NCBI GenBank assembly: GCA_015680685.1
Contig: MNCI01027278.1
Location: 54,478-118,477 of the forward strand
DNA: 64,000 nt
Direction of reading: 5' to 3'
DNA from: Gnetum montanum
Lineage: Eukaryota; Streptophyta; Gnetopsida; Gnetales; Gnetaceae
The notes beneath the pieces are model-generated. The model was given only the letters and a program-made list of their open reading frames with translations. It was not told where the DNA came from and did not search any database. The position numbers and the translations under genes were made by a program. This document shows positions 1 to 11,437 of this stretch, one piece after another. The number at the start of each line of letters is the position of its first letter. Position 1 is the first letter of the stretch.

Positions 1-270
1 TTGGCAATCTTGGAGAAGTTCTCAATGAATCTCCTATAGTAGCCATTGTGTCCAAGGAATGACCGAATGTATTTGATAGTTTTCGGTTGCTGAGTGATTC
101 CTTAGATGACCCTAATTTTGTTTGGGTCTACTTCTATTCTTTCCTATGAAACTTTATGCCCAAGTACTTCACCTTCTTGGACCATTAAATGGCTTTTCTG
201 CCAGTTGAGCCTTAAATTAGTTTCTACGCATCAAATCTTGCTCTAATTGGTCCAAGGCTTAGTCAAAACT
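1..270 (-). pseudogene. Ty3/gypsy reverse transcriptase thumb fragment
   Basis: The minus-strand translation gives a recognisable gypsy thumb/connection: HLMVQEGEVLGHKV, then IEVDPNKI, then a QPKT...IRSFLGH.GYYRRFI segment, interrupted by stops and frame changes. It is the same region as 2621-2838 on the plus strand. Similarity to that copy continues into the GACCAAGCCTTGGACC stretch and stops near 266-273, where plus-strand gag begins. It is non-functional. Confidence 0.75.
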
Positions 271-971
271 GTTCTTAAAATTGTAAAGGAGTCTAGGGAG
301 AGAGGTAGTGACCATGACAAAAAGAAAAAGAGAGAAGTGAAAAATGCACATAACAAGGGTAAGGGCAAAATGGCCATCATAGAAGAGGTTGTGGATTCAG
401 ACACAGATAATGATGGTGGATGTGAGATATGCCAATACGACCATCCTAAGAGATGTTGCCCAGTGATCTCACATATACAAGAGTTTTGGGTGTATGCACT
501 CAACCCACGACTTAATAAACGGTAGGCACCTCGACGGTTACCTTATCCCCAGGGTAACTCAAAGCAGTTCCACCAACCTTTAACATATTATCCAAGTGAA
601 ACTCCACCATAATCTGTTGAGAAATATCAATAATGGCAATACCCATAGTCATGGGGGATGCCACCACCAAGGCAACAGTACCCCTACTGGCAACCAGACC
701 CATATGGCTACTACATGTAGCATCCAATATCTCCACGTGACTCTGTTAGTCACGTTACACCACAACATCACTACCAAGCTCGTGAGTATTATAGAACTCC
801 TTCTCCCAAGGGAAATAACCCACAAACATACCATCCTTCAAATCCATCCGTAACTCTCACACCAATAGCTCCATTACCACCCACTACAGCAATGCAAGGG
901 GAACTCCCTACTCAACCGCAGCAATGCAATGCCACGACGGCTATGAATCCTTAATCCGCTATTGGTTCTGA
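271..971 (+). pseudogene. C-terminal gag and linker, family A
   Basis: The segment from 271 matches the end of family A gag near 26370-26640, including the Lys-rich stretch and a zinc-knuckle-like motif (CEICQYDHPKRCC). After the stop at 523-525 comes a Pro/Gln/Tyr-rich linker (about 530-960) that parallels 26640-27060. This would be the nucleocapsid end of a gag polyprotein. It has several stops, and the 5' gag is absent because of the orientation switch at about 270. Confidence 0.7.
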
Positions 972-978
972 CAACCAT

Positions 979-1677
979 ATGAAGAAAATACTTTTCTTCA
1001 AAACCTACAGACCAACCAAGCCCTTACAACCACAAGCGGTTGAACCTTTGAACGCCTCCCCATCAAATAAAGCTTCAAAGTCCCCTTTGAACCAAACACC
1101 AAGCTCAACGCATATGGTTATGTTAACACATGTCGTTACTGACTGGATTAAGGTTGGCCACCTTCCCAGGAAATTATCTGATCCTGGAAGCCCTCTAAAC
1201 TATCTCCAAATCGTTGGGAATGAGCCATGCAAAGCTCTTCTGGATTCAGGTTCTGGAGTCAACCTAATATCACAAGAAATTTACAAAGCCTGGAACCTGC
1301 CTCCATTAAAGAAGAGCAATATTCACCTAGAGTTGGCCAACCAGTCCATCACTATTCCCTTGGGACTGGTGGAGGACATCGTTACCACTGTGTGTGGGTG
1401 GTCGTACCCAGCTGATTTCCTAGTGACATAAGTGAATGATGGTAAAGGGGACTTCCCAATAATAATGGGGAGGGCATGGCTAAGTACTATAGATGCACAC
1501 CTAGGAATCCACAATCTTTCCCTAGAAATATCTAAGGAGAACACTTTTGGAAAGATCGAGAAGAAGAAGGTTCCATGTATCGCATACAATGATAGAGGGT
1601 ATAATTATGTGCAGAGATCATGGGTTGTGCAAAGTTTAGCATTGCCTGCATGCAACCGGTGTGCACAAGATATTTAA
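979..1677 (+). pseudogene. Retroviral-type aspartic protease, family A
   Basis: The open stretch 979-1431 carries the protease active site LLDSGSGVNLIS at about 1237-1272, preceded by a PGSPLNYLQIVGNEP strand. The same frame passes a TAA at 1429-1431 into 1432-1677, with FPIIMGRAWLS as the flap/C-terminal strand. The enzyme would cleave the Gag-Pol polyprotein. The D-S-G triad is intact here, unlike the second copy near 27346. It is followed by reverse transcriptase in the usual gypsy order. Confidence 0.75.
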
Positions 1678-1759
1678 CATACAAAAGTGCTTGTATGCAG
1701 TAGCTACATGACAAGAAGACACCCAGTGGCTGATAGCTGATCAAGAGAGGAATTCACTA

Positions 1760-2838
1760 ATGTGCATGGAACTAACTAAGGGAATAACTTGCGCTTACAT
1801 TGAAAGCATAGATGCACTAGAGCAAGTCCGTTACCAACTTCCAAGCCTTAACCTTGAAAACATCAACTGGGGGAAGTTGAAAATTCCTGAAAAATTCAAA
1901 CAAGAGCCCCTAGAATTGAAACCATTGCCCACTGGTCTGGAATATATAACCCTTGAAAATGGAAAACCAGTAATCATCAATGTAAGACTTGCTTCCAAAC
2001 AGAAAGGAAGACTACTAAAAGTAATAAACAAGTGGTCAAAAGCCTTTGCCTGGTCATATCCCGAATTAACTAGAATAGATCCTAGGATATGCCAACATAG
2101 GATTTACACTGATCCCTCCATGAAACCTCGAAAACAACCGTAAAGGCAATGGAACCCAAAATTGAAGCAAGTAGTAAACGAAGAAATAGAACAACTTCTT
2201 AAGGCTGGGTTCATATATCCCATTGCTGATAGCGAATGGGTTAGCCCTCTGGTGATCGTGCCTAAAAAGGGAGGCAAATGGAGGATGTGCATAGATTTTA
2301 GGCTATTGAACATGGCAACATTTAAGGATCACTTTCCGTTGCCATTCATTGACCAAGTCTTAGACACCATAGCAGGGCATCGCTATTATAGTTTTCTGGA
2401 TGGCTATAGTGGATACAACCAATTACGAATAGCCCTAGAAGATCAAGCCAGGACAACGTTCACTAGCCATTGGGGAATGTTTGCACATAAAAAAATGTCT
2501 TTTGGCTTGTGCAATGTGCCTGCAACGTTTCAACGCCTAGTTCTAAGCATATTCCAATAGTAGATAGGAAACAAAGTGGAAGTCTTTATGGACGACTTCT
2601 CCACTTATCGAACAAGTTTTGACCAAGCCTTGGACCGATTAGAGCAAGTGCTAGAAAGATGTGTAGAAACCAACTTAAGGCTCAATTAGCAGAAAAGCCA
2701 TTTAATGGTCCAAGAAGGTGTAGTACTTGGGCATAAGGTTGCGCATTTAGAAATAGAGGTAGACCTAGATAAAGTTAGGGTCATACAAGAAATCACCTGT
2801 CAACCGAAAACTTTCAAAGACATTCAGTCATTCCTTAG
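1760..2838 (+). pseudogene. Reverse transcriptase, family A (Athila-like)
   Basis: The linker (1760-2143) ends in the N-terminal RT approach AFAWSYPEL. From 2162 the fingers and palm are clear: an LLKAGFIYPI segment, VSPLVIVPKKGGKWRMCIDFR, FPLPFIDQVLDTIAGH, then motif A YSFLDGYSGYNQL, FGLCNVPATFQR and the catalytic VFMDDF at about 2582-2599. Stops at 2141, 2558 and elsewhere break the frame. The FPLPFID...LAGH..Y.FLDG wording is typical of the Athila lineage. RNase H and integrase are absent; the sequence switches strand after the thumb at about 2838. Confidence 0.8.
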
Positions 2839-2895
2839 ATAAACCAGCTAGAGCTTCGTGCAAATGAAATTTTATTACTCATCATTGAGTACCCA

Positions 2896-3700
2896 TCTTC
2901 TATGCCTTGATTCCTCATAGTGCCCTTGTCCTTGTTCTCGACTGTCTCATCGATGTCTTTCACTTCATTTTCCCTTATCCTCGTGATTGGTTTCTCTATG
3001 ACTGCATCCAAACACTGAAGGAGAGGGTGAAGGTGACAATGAAGGTGAAGAAGAAGGAGAACCATTGCCATGATGATGTTTTCTACCTTTTCTTTGGTGG
3101 TCTCGGCCTCGGTCGTGATCACGATCAAAATGTCCGTCCTTTCGTGTGTTCGTGTTCCTTCATTGAACACTTCGTGTTCGTGGGTATCAGAACCAAGGTT
3201 GTCAATAGTAGAGTGGAGGTTTTGATATACTACCTCTTAACCAATGTCAGGAGGAGGAACATCGTTTTGTGGGGAACCTGTTTGAGTAGGTTCACCATCC
3301 TCAATTTCGCTCAAAACATGCGGAGCGTCATGGGGCCATTTACCTTTCAAGGATGTATGGTATCTCTCTTGTCGCAAGTCCCTTTGATGTTGTGCTTCTG
3401 TGGGATGATAGTCCCTTGAGTCATGATTGCATCCAACGTATTCTATGTATAAAAGCAGCATGCATATTTGTGTGAGAGCAGGAAGGAGCATGTTGGGAAC
3501 TGATTGGTCTGGAGGCAACACTATGTTACCCTCCAAGTCTTTCCAATGCAGTTGTTCTCTTCGTGGAGAATAAAGGTGAAATCGGGTACATACTCATCAG
3601 GATGAGTATATATACCACACGAAACTATTGAGGAACTGGTCGATCCTAGTTACGTGTATTATGCCGCCGACTGCCTCTTATGTTAGTCCTAGGCGGTGAA
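2896..3700 (-). pseudogene. N-terminal gag, family A
   Basis: The minus-strand translation (for example 3536 to 3237: EGNIVLPPDQSVPNMLLPAL...) aligns residue by residue with the gag N-terminus of element A at 24870-25190, including a Thr-Glu-Ala-Gln-His block and the NDVPPP end. Similarity fades near 2896. 2839-2895 is short filler before the inverted block. It lies just inside the primer binding site, where gag should begin. Confidence 0.75.
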
Positions 3701-3851
3701 GTGCTCTAATGCAAAGAAGAAGATATCTTGTCTTGTTTCGTGTGCAATGTACTGTTGTGTTATCTTTCTTTGATTAACCCTAAGGATTTGTTCTAACGTT
3801 CCAATGATATGAATGATTTCCTATGTTCTACGCAGCACACAAACAACTAAG

Positions 3852-3870
3852 TCCCCGACAACAGTGCCAA
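3852..3870 (-). other. Primer binding site, tRNA-Asp type
   Basis: Directly inside the LTR, the minus strand reads TTGGCACTGTTGTCGGGGA. Its last 18 bases differ at three positions (two C/T and one G/A, all transitions) from TGGCGCCGTTGCCGGGGA, the complement of the plant tRNA-Asp 3' end that Athila elements commonly use. This fixes the LTR boundary and the element orientation. Confidence 0.7.
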
Positions 3871-4685
3871 TGATGGATGGCGAGGTACCCCTACACTCAA
3901 CCATATGAATACGAGCGTTTCATGCATGATCCGGTTGAACTCAAAGGACTAAGTGTTTACATGCCTTAATGTAACACTTAGGGTTAATCAATCTTTGTCT
4001 TCCAAAACTTACTTGTATTGTCATGGTTGTATGGTTAAGTAAGCTTGAGGTACATGATTTTTATAGCTTTTATATTTTTTATGTCTTCTGCTAATAAAGG
4101 AGAGGGAGAGAGAACTAAGTGGCTAACTTACATTAGCTATTCATTAACTAGTTTCTAAATGTTCCTAACACTAGTATCCGTTCCCACTTGTCGTACACAT
4201 CCTGAACCAGTGCAACACTGCTAGGATTACCAAACGCTAATCGTTACTGGATTACCAAGCGCTACACGCATGCTTGAAGCGGTAGTACTGAGTATACTTA
4301 ACTAAGAGAGTCGAAGGTTAAGAGAGAGATTAATTAACTAAGAAATCATTAAACATTCAACAATAATTAATTACTAATTAGCTTAATATGTATGTTGTAA
4401 TCTTTATCATAAAGTTTGTCTTTATTGCCGTACACAAAATTGTGCTCAGGTACAAATTGGTCGAATAAAGATCCGTTCACTATATGGCTCCTATTGCGGG
4501 CACACAGAAATAATTCTAACTCTAGAATAACAAAATTGCAAGAATCTAGCTAAGGGTCTAAGTCTAACTACCTTGGAACCAAAGGTGCCGCCTCTAATTT
4601 ATAGAAGATGAGGCAGGACGCGATATCATGTGGTGGATGTGATATCACGTATGTGATATCGCATACACGATATCGTGGCTTATCA
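3871..4685 (-). repeat. Family A LTR (5' LTR of the left-edge element)
   Basis: Homologous along its length to the LTRs at 23716-24541, 31606-32403 and 16439-17256. Plus-strand termini are TGATGGATGG...CTTATCA. A TATA-like AATTTATA lies at 4596-4603 (minus strand TATAAATT), and GATATC palindromes cluster at 4621-4676 near the U3 end. The partner LTR is outside the window. Confidence 0.8.
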
Positions 4686-5092
4686 ATCATATTGGCTATA
4701 TGTCTTGGGTTGAAATTGAATCAAATTGTTTTAGGTTCCAACCCCTCCTCAAGGCACTCTTTTATTGATCAACATACTATTCTTATAACATACAAAAATA
4801 ACAATGAGGTATTACTTTTGATTTGGAAGCTCCATGGGTTCAATTTGGTGGGGAATGTTTGAGTTATGAAGTTCTAATTTGATTATACATGTTCGTGGTA
4901 AATATTGTTAAAAAAAGTTGTGGATTTTGACGCCTCTATTATAATGTACAATTGCTAGTGATAGATAGCTTAAGTGGTTAGCTCATAGTCTTTCTAGGTA
5001 AGAGGGTGCTAGTTTGAAACACAATTAAGGAATTGTTATATTGTTTTATAATTACTTCAAAGTATCATGTCAACTATATCACTTGATGACAT
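4686..5092. other. Flank between element and gene; tRNA-like SINE remnant
   Basis: No coding capacity was found. At 4960-5025 there is an A-box-like TAGCTTAAGTGG (4966-4977) followed about 35 bases later by a B-box-like AGTTTGAAAC (5011-5020). This spacing and wording recall tRNA-derived SINEs. No poly(A) or target duplication was seen, so the SINE call is weak. Confidence 0.3.
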
Positions 5093-5600
5093 GTTTCAAG
5101 CAAAGATACAATTAAATACTCTTTTAAAAAAAACAATAAGGTGTTGACCTAGTAATAAGACTCTTGATTCAAAATTCCAAGTTCTAAACAAAACACACTT
5201 GAACCTCTCAAAAACAAACAAATAAAAACATTTAAATGTTAAAACTTCAAATTTTAATAGAAAGTAGAAATTGAAAGGGCATAGAAAAATCAAATGAAAT
5301 TTGTATCATACTTACCCAAGACATTTGGTAAAAGGATATACTGCATTTTGTTTCAAGCAAAGATACAATTAAATACTCTTTTTCAAAAAACAATGACCTA
5401 GTAATAAGACTCTTAATTTCTAACTCCTGGTTCCAAACAAAGCACGCGTTAACCTCTCGAAAACAAATAAACAAAAACATTTAAATGTTAAAACTCTGAA
5501 TTTCAATAAAAGCAGAAATTGAAAGCACATAGAAAATTCAAATAAAATTCGTATCGTACTTTGCCCATACATGTGGTAAAATGATATACTACATTTCTGA
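5093..5600. repeat. Imperfect tandem duplication, two units of about 0.25 kb
   Basis: Unit 1 (about 5095-5347) and unit 2 (about 5351-5596) share the start TTTCAAGCAAAGATACAATT, the centre CATTTAAATGTTAAAACT and the end GGTAAAA.GATATACT.CATTT. Indels of a few bases separate them. The pair ends about 220 bases before the MPC1 start codon, so it may fall in the promoter or 5' leader. The short minus-strand ORFs here are by-products of the AT-rich repeat. Confidence 0.85.
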
Positions 5601-5818
5601 TCCAGTATGTCAATGTGCGTTTCTAAATTCGATTGAAGTTCTGATTTCCTTCCAATCCTAACGGATAAACTGCAAACAAGGGCAACAGTTTTTTCACAGA
5701 AAAGGAGGTAGATTCCATCTGACTTTGTTGTGCTACATCAAAATCTCATTTCGTTGGTGTTTATATTATGCTTTTGCGTGTTTTGTTTCAGTCATTTTGT
5801 AACAGAATTTGCGAGAAG

Positions 5819-5914
5819 ATGGCACCAACTGTTAAAGCTTTCTTGAACAGTCCTGTTGGGCCTAAAACCACACATTTTTGGGGTCTCGTCGCCAATTGGG
5901 GTTTCGTAGTTGCT
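5819..5914 (+). CDS. MPC1: MPC1 exon 1
   Basis: Thirty-two codons from ATG 5819-5821 to a phase-0 donor GTGAGC at 5915. The start is chosen because it gives MAPTVKAFLNSPVGPKTTHF, the usual plant MPC1 N-terminus; the in-frame upstream ATG at 5768 would add 17 unrelated residues. It includes the amphipathic N-terminal helix and the beginning of the first membrane segment (WGLVANWGFVVA). Confidence 0.85.
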
Positions 5915-6188
5915 GTGAGCATTCTCTCCTTATTTTATTTTTTTCGTCTTGATTTTTTTTCCCCTGGTGGAATATAATTTTCTTAAGGATGTTTTGAAAA
6001 CTCATCGGATATACATTTCTACTGTCAAAAGATTCGGCGGGTCTGTTGATGCAATAAAGTTTCAGTTTCATAATTCAAAGAATAAACAATTTGTATATTT
6101 TCAAATTTTAGTATGTTACTGTGGATTGCTGGATTCTTCGAATGGGGAAATCGAGCAATTGACCATGAGATTATGGCATGGTTTGTAG

Positions 6189-6243
6189 GGTTTGGCTGAT
6201 ATGTAGAAACCGCCTGACCTGATATCAGGGAACATGACGACAG
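6189..6243 (+). CDS. MPC1: MPC1 exon 2, contains in-frame TAG
   Basis: Acceptor TTTGTAG ends at 6188 and donor GTAAAT starts at 6244. The exon reads GLADM, stop, KPPDLISGNMTT plus one base, matching the short loop and second membrane segment start of the family. TAG lies at 6204-6206. The 55-base size and phase-1 exit fit exon 3 exactly. Confidence 0.8.
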
Positions 6244-6405
6244 GTAAATGTTGTACTCATTTTGGTGTTGTAGTATGTCGCTAATTTAAAGTTTTTCTTT
6301 GTTTTTATAGTTTTAAGAATTATGAGATTAGATGCTCGATTAAGCCATTTAAGTTAAAATATTCTTTTTATGGAAATTTTCGGACTTTTTTCGAGGGTTT
6401 GACAA

Positions 6406-7110
6406 GCATTTGCTAATATTTCAGTTGTTTCAATGAAGGTGTTAGTGCTTATTTCAATTGTTTGATGTTGTATTTTTAATTTTAAAAAATCAATAATGAT
6501 TCAGTAGTCTTTCAATTTATTGCTAATATATGCTAGGAAGGATGACCTGCTGACAGGGTAAGAGCTTTGAACAAGGATGTTGACGTGGCAGTCATTGGTA
6601 GGACATAGAAATGCTAACGAACTGCTGCAGAAAGCATGTCAAGCAATAACTGATATGCTGAATTGTAAATGAACAATAACCAGGATTGATATTTATTCAC
6701 ATATTTCCAAGCTGAGTTCATGATTAGCTTAACCACTTATGTGTTTTTTACTAAGTGATTCCCAACTCACACTGATTCTGACGTTTTCATTTATAAACTT
6801 TAGTGTTGAGCACTAGGTCTAGCACATGAGCTTGTAGATTAACTGTTGAAAATTTAAGTTATATTTTTATAGAGACTTTGGGGTTGTATTTAAGAATTAA
6901 AACAAAGAAATGCAGGTAGATCACATACAAAATTTAGCTGTGCCATGAGAAAATGTTAGGCTTTAATAGCCAATACTTTTCTATACGAAAACATGCCTTC
7001 ATCACTAGATAAAATGGCCCAGGTTTGCCACATCTAGCATCCAAATGTGTATAAGCAAAAAACACTTCTCCTAACAAGGCCAACTGATTTGAGCTGACGT
7101 TTGACAATGT
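6406..7110. repeat. Direct repeat copy R1 in MPC1 intron 2
   Basis: Runs from GCATTTGCTAATATTTCAG to GAGCTGACGTTTGACAATGT and matches 60660-61368 with only scattered substitutions and small indels. The minus strand of its right part has a partly open frame (7164-6934, with LALLGEVFFAYTHLDA) that I do not recognise. This frame continues beyond R1 to about 7240 but is cut off at the end of R2. Confidence 0.9.
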
Positions 7111-7620
7111 TGCCAATGGTATCCATATCGACAACCTGGTCCTTATTGATAATCTGTCCAACATCCAATCTCACTGGTAAATGCAACTGTTCAAACTCCA
7201 CAATATTATTCATCGGAATACCATTGATTGATGCCACGAAGGACTAAGTCAGACTCATATGTGCATCCACAAGTAGATAATTTTTAAAATCACAATTCAA
7301 ATCCTTTACCACTAGTGCCACCACCTGCTATGCAAGGTGAGTTGCCATCATAATTGCAATAGAGGAAAGCTACAAACGTAGTGAACAATCAAATAGAGAA
7401 TCCTACCAGCAACACTAAGGGCCAAATGAAGAAATGTCCTTTCTTTAGGACAAGTCCTGAAAAGGCTAGTAGAATTAGAGCTTCATCAAGACCAAATTCC
7501 TCTACCACAAATTCTGTTGACAACTTTACTATGTTGACAACTTTGACATATTTGATGTTGTTACAGTCTCTTCAATTTACTATGTTGACAATTTTGATAA
7601 ATTTTTGCTAGTGTTGTTAT
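7111..7620. other. Decayed retrotransposon-like coding remnant
   Basis: 7111-7240 continues an unrecognised minus-strand reading frame (IVEFEQLHLPVRLDVGQIIN). 7290-7500 weakly resembles the family A gag-protease linker on the plus strand: CACCACCTGCTATGCAAGG, then a Lys/Phe-rich stretch ending in KAS, compare 880-1080. The similarity is low and broken, so this is a tentative assignment. Confidence 0.3.
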
Positions 7621-10062
7621 GTTTAAGACAAATAAATGATCAACATCTATAAGCATTTTGGTTATGATCTACACATTGACACAGTAGAAATCATAATTGT
7701 TATATGTATCTTCATATGTTGATGCAAGAATCTTTACTATTCTTACATTTAAACTTTAGATACTAACAATTTTGCGAGATAGCTATTTTAGAAATGAAAT
7801 TTGGTTGTATTTATATGTAACAGAAACAAGTTACAATTTTTGTGTTTTAATAAGATTCAATAACTCTTAGAGTTCATATTATTAAACTTACCTCCTGTTG
7901 GTAAAATAGAATTGTTAAATGCATGAAATGGTAATTTGTAAATGATAGATTCTGAAGTCGGCTTAGTCATGGTTATGTTGGCTTAGTCATGGTTATGTGG
8001 AAGTGAATGTGATTCAATAATGCATATCTAAGGTTTAAAATACTTTTGTTATTAAGTTGCATATTAAGAAATTTCAATTTTTGAAAAGTATGCAACGGTG
8101 TTATCGCTTCATTTCTTGTTAGTTGTATTAGTTTCTCAAAACTCCCTCTCTAATGCAAGTGCAAATGACAATAACCATTATCATTTCCTTTCATGCCTCA
8201 TTCTCAAGTAGGCTTACCCATGCTTGATAGGCCACGGCTGCATCTAATGTCTAGACTATTGAGCAACATGGAACCAATATAACTGAAAAATTTTAAAATT
8301 TAAAGAATTTGACTATTTTATCAATGGCTTAAGTAACCCTACTTGTTTTTACAGGGATGCTCCACTTGTTCACCATGTTATTGCTGAAGAACCAATTTAT
8401 CTTAGATTTTCACACCTAATGTTTTTAGGTAGTATGTTAAGAGGGAACTAATTTGTTGAACATTCAGTCATCATTGAAAGTTGCTCATCTATTGATTTTT
8501 TGAAACTTATGAATTTTGGTAGAATTATTGAATTATATCATATCAACTCTTGTTTAAACTTTTCTGGTTATCATAGATACAGAGTAACATTAATTAGCTT
8601 GTCACATTGTACCTCAATGAAGTTAGCAACTAACATTATAACATGATTGTATTGATTACCAAACTACAATACAACTATTTCAATATATAAACGAGATTAG
8701 AACTTCATATTTCTCAATACTGCAATCAGTTTTGTATTTCACTATTTGTATGGTCAACATTTATATGTATATTCAGATACAGAACACACCCTTGTTCTTA
8801 CGTTAAGCTCAATAAAAACCAGTCGAATATTTTGTGCATGTAGTGATAGTGCTTCGTATACGTGTCTCGGAATTTTACCAAAATTCTAAACTTTGACTAG
8901 TCTATCATCAATTGCAGAAGCATTGATTATCCTACAAATAGCAACTAAAAAAAGACACCTAAATCATTAAGGAGAGAAAATATGTTATACTAAATTCAAA
9001 TATAAGCAAATTTACGAGGGTGCCACTGAACTTAGTTCATGTCCATGAGATGAGCTTCGTACTTGTTGGAAAAAAAATTGTACGAAGGACAATAAATCTG
9101 CAGTTACATCCAGATAAATTCTTCAAATTACCTAAAACACATTAGCAATTATTAATATTTCAGTGTCTTTGTTTATGAAGTAAACCCTGAAATCGCACGG
9201 TCATAGTTTATGGCTTTTCTGGAACAACATCGCAGACGAGTTTCGATTCTGCTTTATATTTACAACAAATACTTTGATGCATTATAGAATGAGATTTTGT
9301 ATTATGCCAGGATATTAGATTTTCCGTAGAGGTGGAATTTTTGTTAGTTTTTCTTATTTTGGGCTCCATTCAAGAACTGAATGTAGCTATTGTAATCACC
9401 TTCCAGAACTTGTCCCATCTGTTTGGGCCTTCCCATCCAAATCTCATGTTAATATAAAGACCAAATCCTATGCTGTGTACCAGCTGTCTACTTCCATGGA
9501 GCACTCTGCCTATAACCATAAGGTTGTAGTTTCATACATATGGCATACATGGAGAAATAGGAACAATGTACGTTGAGGCTAGCTTAGGTAAACAACTAAC
9601 TGTCAAAATTTCTATCAAAATCTTTGGCCGTAATAAAAGTTTCCATTTTCAATTTCCAAAATCTTTGCATGTTGTATTCAGTTGTAAGAAATCCATTTTG
9701 TTTTTTATGTTCTAATGTCATTGCCAAATTTTCATTGTTTTGGTGTTTCGGATAGAATGATTGATATTGCATCTTTTCTATCTGATTTCTGCTAGCCTGG
9801 GTTTTTATCTTTCTTTAAAAATGAAAATAGCATGTATTGTAGTATCTGGTAAAATTTTAAAATAAATACTTCTAGATGGAGCTGAATCACTTACATTTTT
9901 GATATAGGTGAATGTAAAATAATTCAAATTGCATCTTAGACACTTACAAAGCAAAGCTCAACTTGTTCTAGTATTACTTCAGAATTCAACAACGGGGATG
10001 CTTTTATCAGGGATGTAAATCTTCTGAGCCAGAATTCAAATAGCACTACTCTTGTATTCACA
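7621..10062. other. AT-rich intron sequence, nothing recognised
   Basis: No ORF of note and no LTR, RNA gene or inverted repeat was recognised. One tiny perfect tandem duplication (GGCTTAGTCATGGTTATGT twice, 7961-7999) is visible. Confidence 0.6.
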
Positions 10063-11008
10063 TATAGCGAACTAAGTCAGTGTACAAAAAATTTCCGACA
10101 TGATCAAGTTATTGGAGAAGGAGGTTTTGGGATTGTCTACAAGGGTCATTTAGATGAGCATGTTAGAGAAAATTTAAAATCTATGTCAGTGGCTATCAAA
10201 GTTCTCAATCCTAAGGGCCTTCAAGGACATAAAGAAAGGCTGGTAATTTTCATTGATAACATTTTTGGGGTTGGAATATTTAAATTTTCATCATTCAAAG
10301 TATGTGATTTTGGAATTTGAAAATGAACTTAATTAAACTGCTGATTTGTGCCATCCAGGCTGAAGTTGTTTTTCTGGGACAACTAAGTCATCCACGCTTG
10401 GTGAAACTCATAGGCTATTGTAATGAAGGTGCACATACGCTCCTTGTTTATAAGTATATGCGTTGTGGATGTTTAGAAACTCAACTTTTCCATTTTAAAG
10501 AAAGATATGACTTCAATAAACTATATGGCTTTTTTCAATTTTAAAGCCATTTTGTACATAAGCATGCACTTTATTGAATGATCCTAAGGATATTTGATGA
10601 TTTGCTACTGCGTTCCCATACCTTGGTCAGCTAGAATGAAGATTGTCCTTGGAGCAGCTAAAGGGCATGCTTTCCTACATGTGACTTCAAAACAACTAAC
10701 ATTTTGTTGGACATGGTAAGTATCATATATAGAACACCTTTGCTAGTGGTTAAAACTGATCTGAATCATTTTCACTGCTATGCTAGAGTTAGAAGTTGAT
10801 TGCTATGTGGATTTTATTTTAATTTATTTGTTTTGAAAGATTGCTAGCTAAATTATTCTAATCTTGTATCTTGCAGGATTTCACTGCAAAGTTGTCTGAT
10901 TTTGGGCTTGCAAAAGATGGACCAAAAGGTGACCAAACTCATGTTTTCAAACGAGTAATGGGTGCTTATGGATATGCAGCTCCTGAGTATGTTATGACTG
11001 CTAAGCAG
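10063..11008 (+). pseudogene. Receptor-like cytoplasmic kinase (PBS1-like, RLCK-VII) pseudogene fragment
   Basis: Four exon-like blocks with plausible splice borders spell a PBL-type Ser/Thr kinase. Block 1 (10063-10242) has the Gly loop IGEGGFGIVYKGHLDE and the VAIKVLN lysine. Block 2 (10359-about 10500) has [20 protein letters not shown]. Block 3 (about 10611-10717) has PWSARMKIVLGAAKGHAFLH and a damaged NILLD stretch. Block 4 (10875-11006) has [13 protein letters not shown], then [11 protein letters not shown]. The HRD catalytic-loop Arg-Asp segment is missing and frames shift in block 3. The substrate-binding C-lobe after APEYVMT and the N-terminal acylation region are absent. It sits in sense orientation in MPC1 intron 2 and cannot encode an active kinase. 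Confidence 0.8.
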
Positions 11009-11421
11009 ATTTTCAACTGTCTGGAGCTTTCCCATGAAATATTTGTATGTTTGTTTGGGGTTGTAATTTTTTTTGGCTGCTAAATGAATACATTATGTAA
11101 ACCAAAATCTTGTAATAGAATTTATTCATGCTGTTGGCCGAACATTTATCTAAAAATATAACTTTAGACTCTTTATATTGTGAAGAGTTTTTTGGATCTG
11201 CCTAGCCTTGGGAAAACCCAGAGATCTGCCCCTGCTCAGCAGGCCCCTCTTTCCTTCGTCCCTCATTCTCACTGAAAACGCAGAAAACCTGTCCTAGCCA
11301 AAAACTCAAAAATAAAAAATAAAAAAAAAATTGTTCTGCTTTATGTAGATTTGGAAGTACAATAGACCAAACTTAGAGAAAACGGACAACTTGTTGAAAA
11401 GCCCACTGCCCTTGAACATCT
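11009..11421. other. Intron sequence between kinase remnant and LINE, nothing recognised
   Basis: No coding similarity was seen. An A-rich run lies at 11313-11330. Confidence 0.5.
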
Positions 11422-11437
11422 AACAACCGACTAATCC

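Larger units (their letters stand above)
1..4685 (-). mobile_element. Family A (Athila-like) LTR retrotransposon, internally rearranged, 3' part outside the window
   Basis: Read on the minus strand this runs LTR (4685 to 3871), primer binding site, N-terminal gag (about 3700 to 2896), then a block of opposite orientation (about 271-2838, plus strand: gag C-terminus, protease, reverse transcriptase), then reverse transcriptase thumb again on the minus strand (270 to 1). Family membership follows from close similarity to element A at 23716-32403 in LTR, gag and protease. The thumb region occurs twice in opposite orientation (1-270 and 2621-2838), so this is not a clean single inversion. The element runs off the left edge. 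Confidence 0.8.

Noticed and set aside
4621-4676. GATATC dyads as terminal inverted repeats of a MITE
   Set aside because: They are inside an LTR with clear homologues and no separate site duplication.
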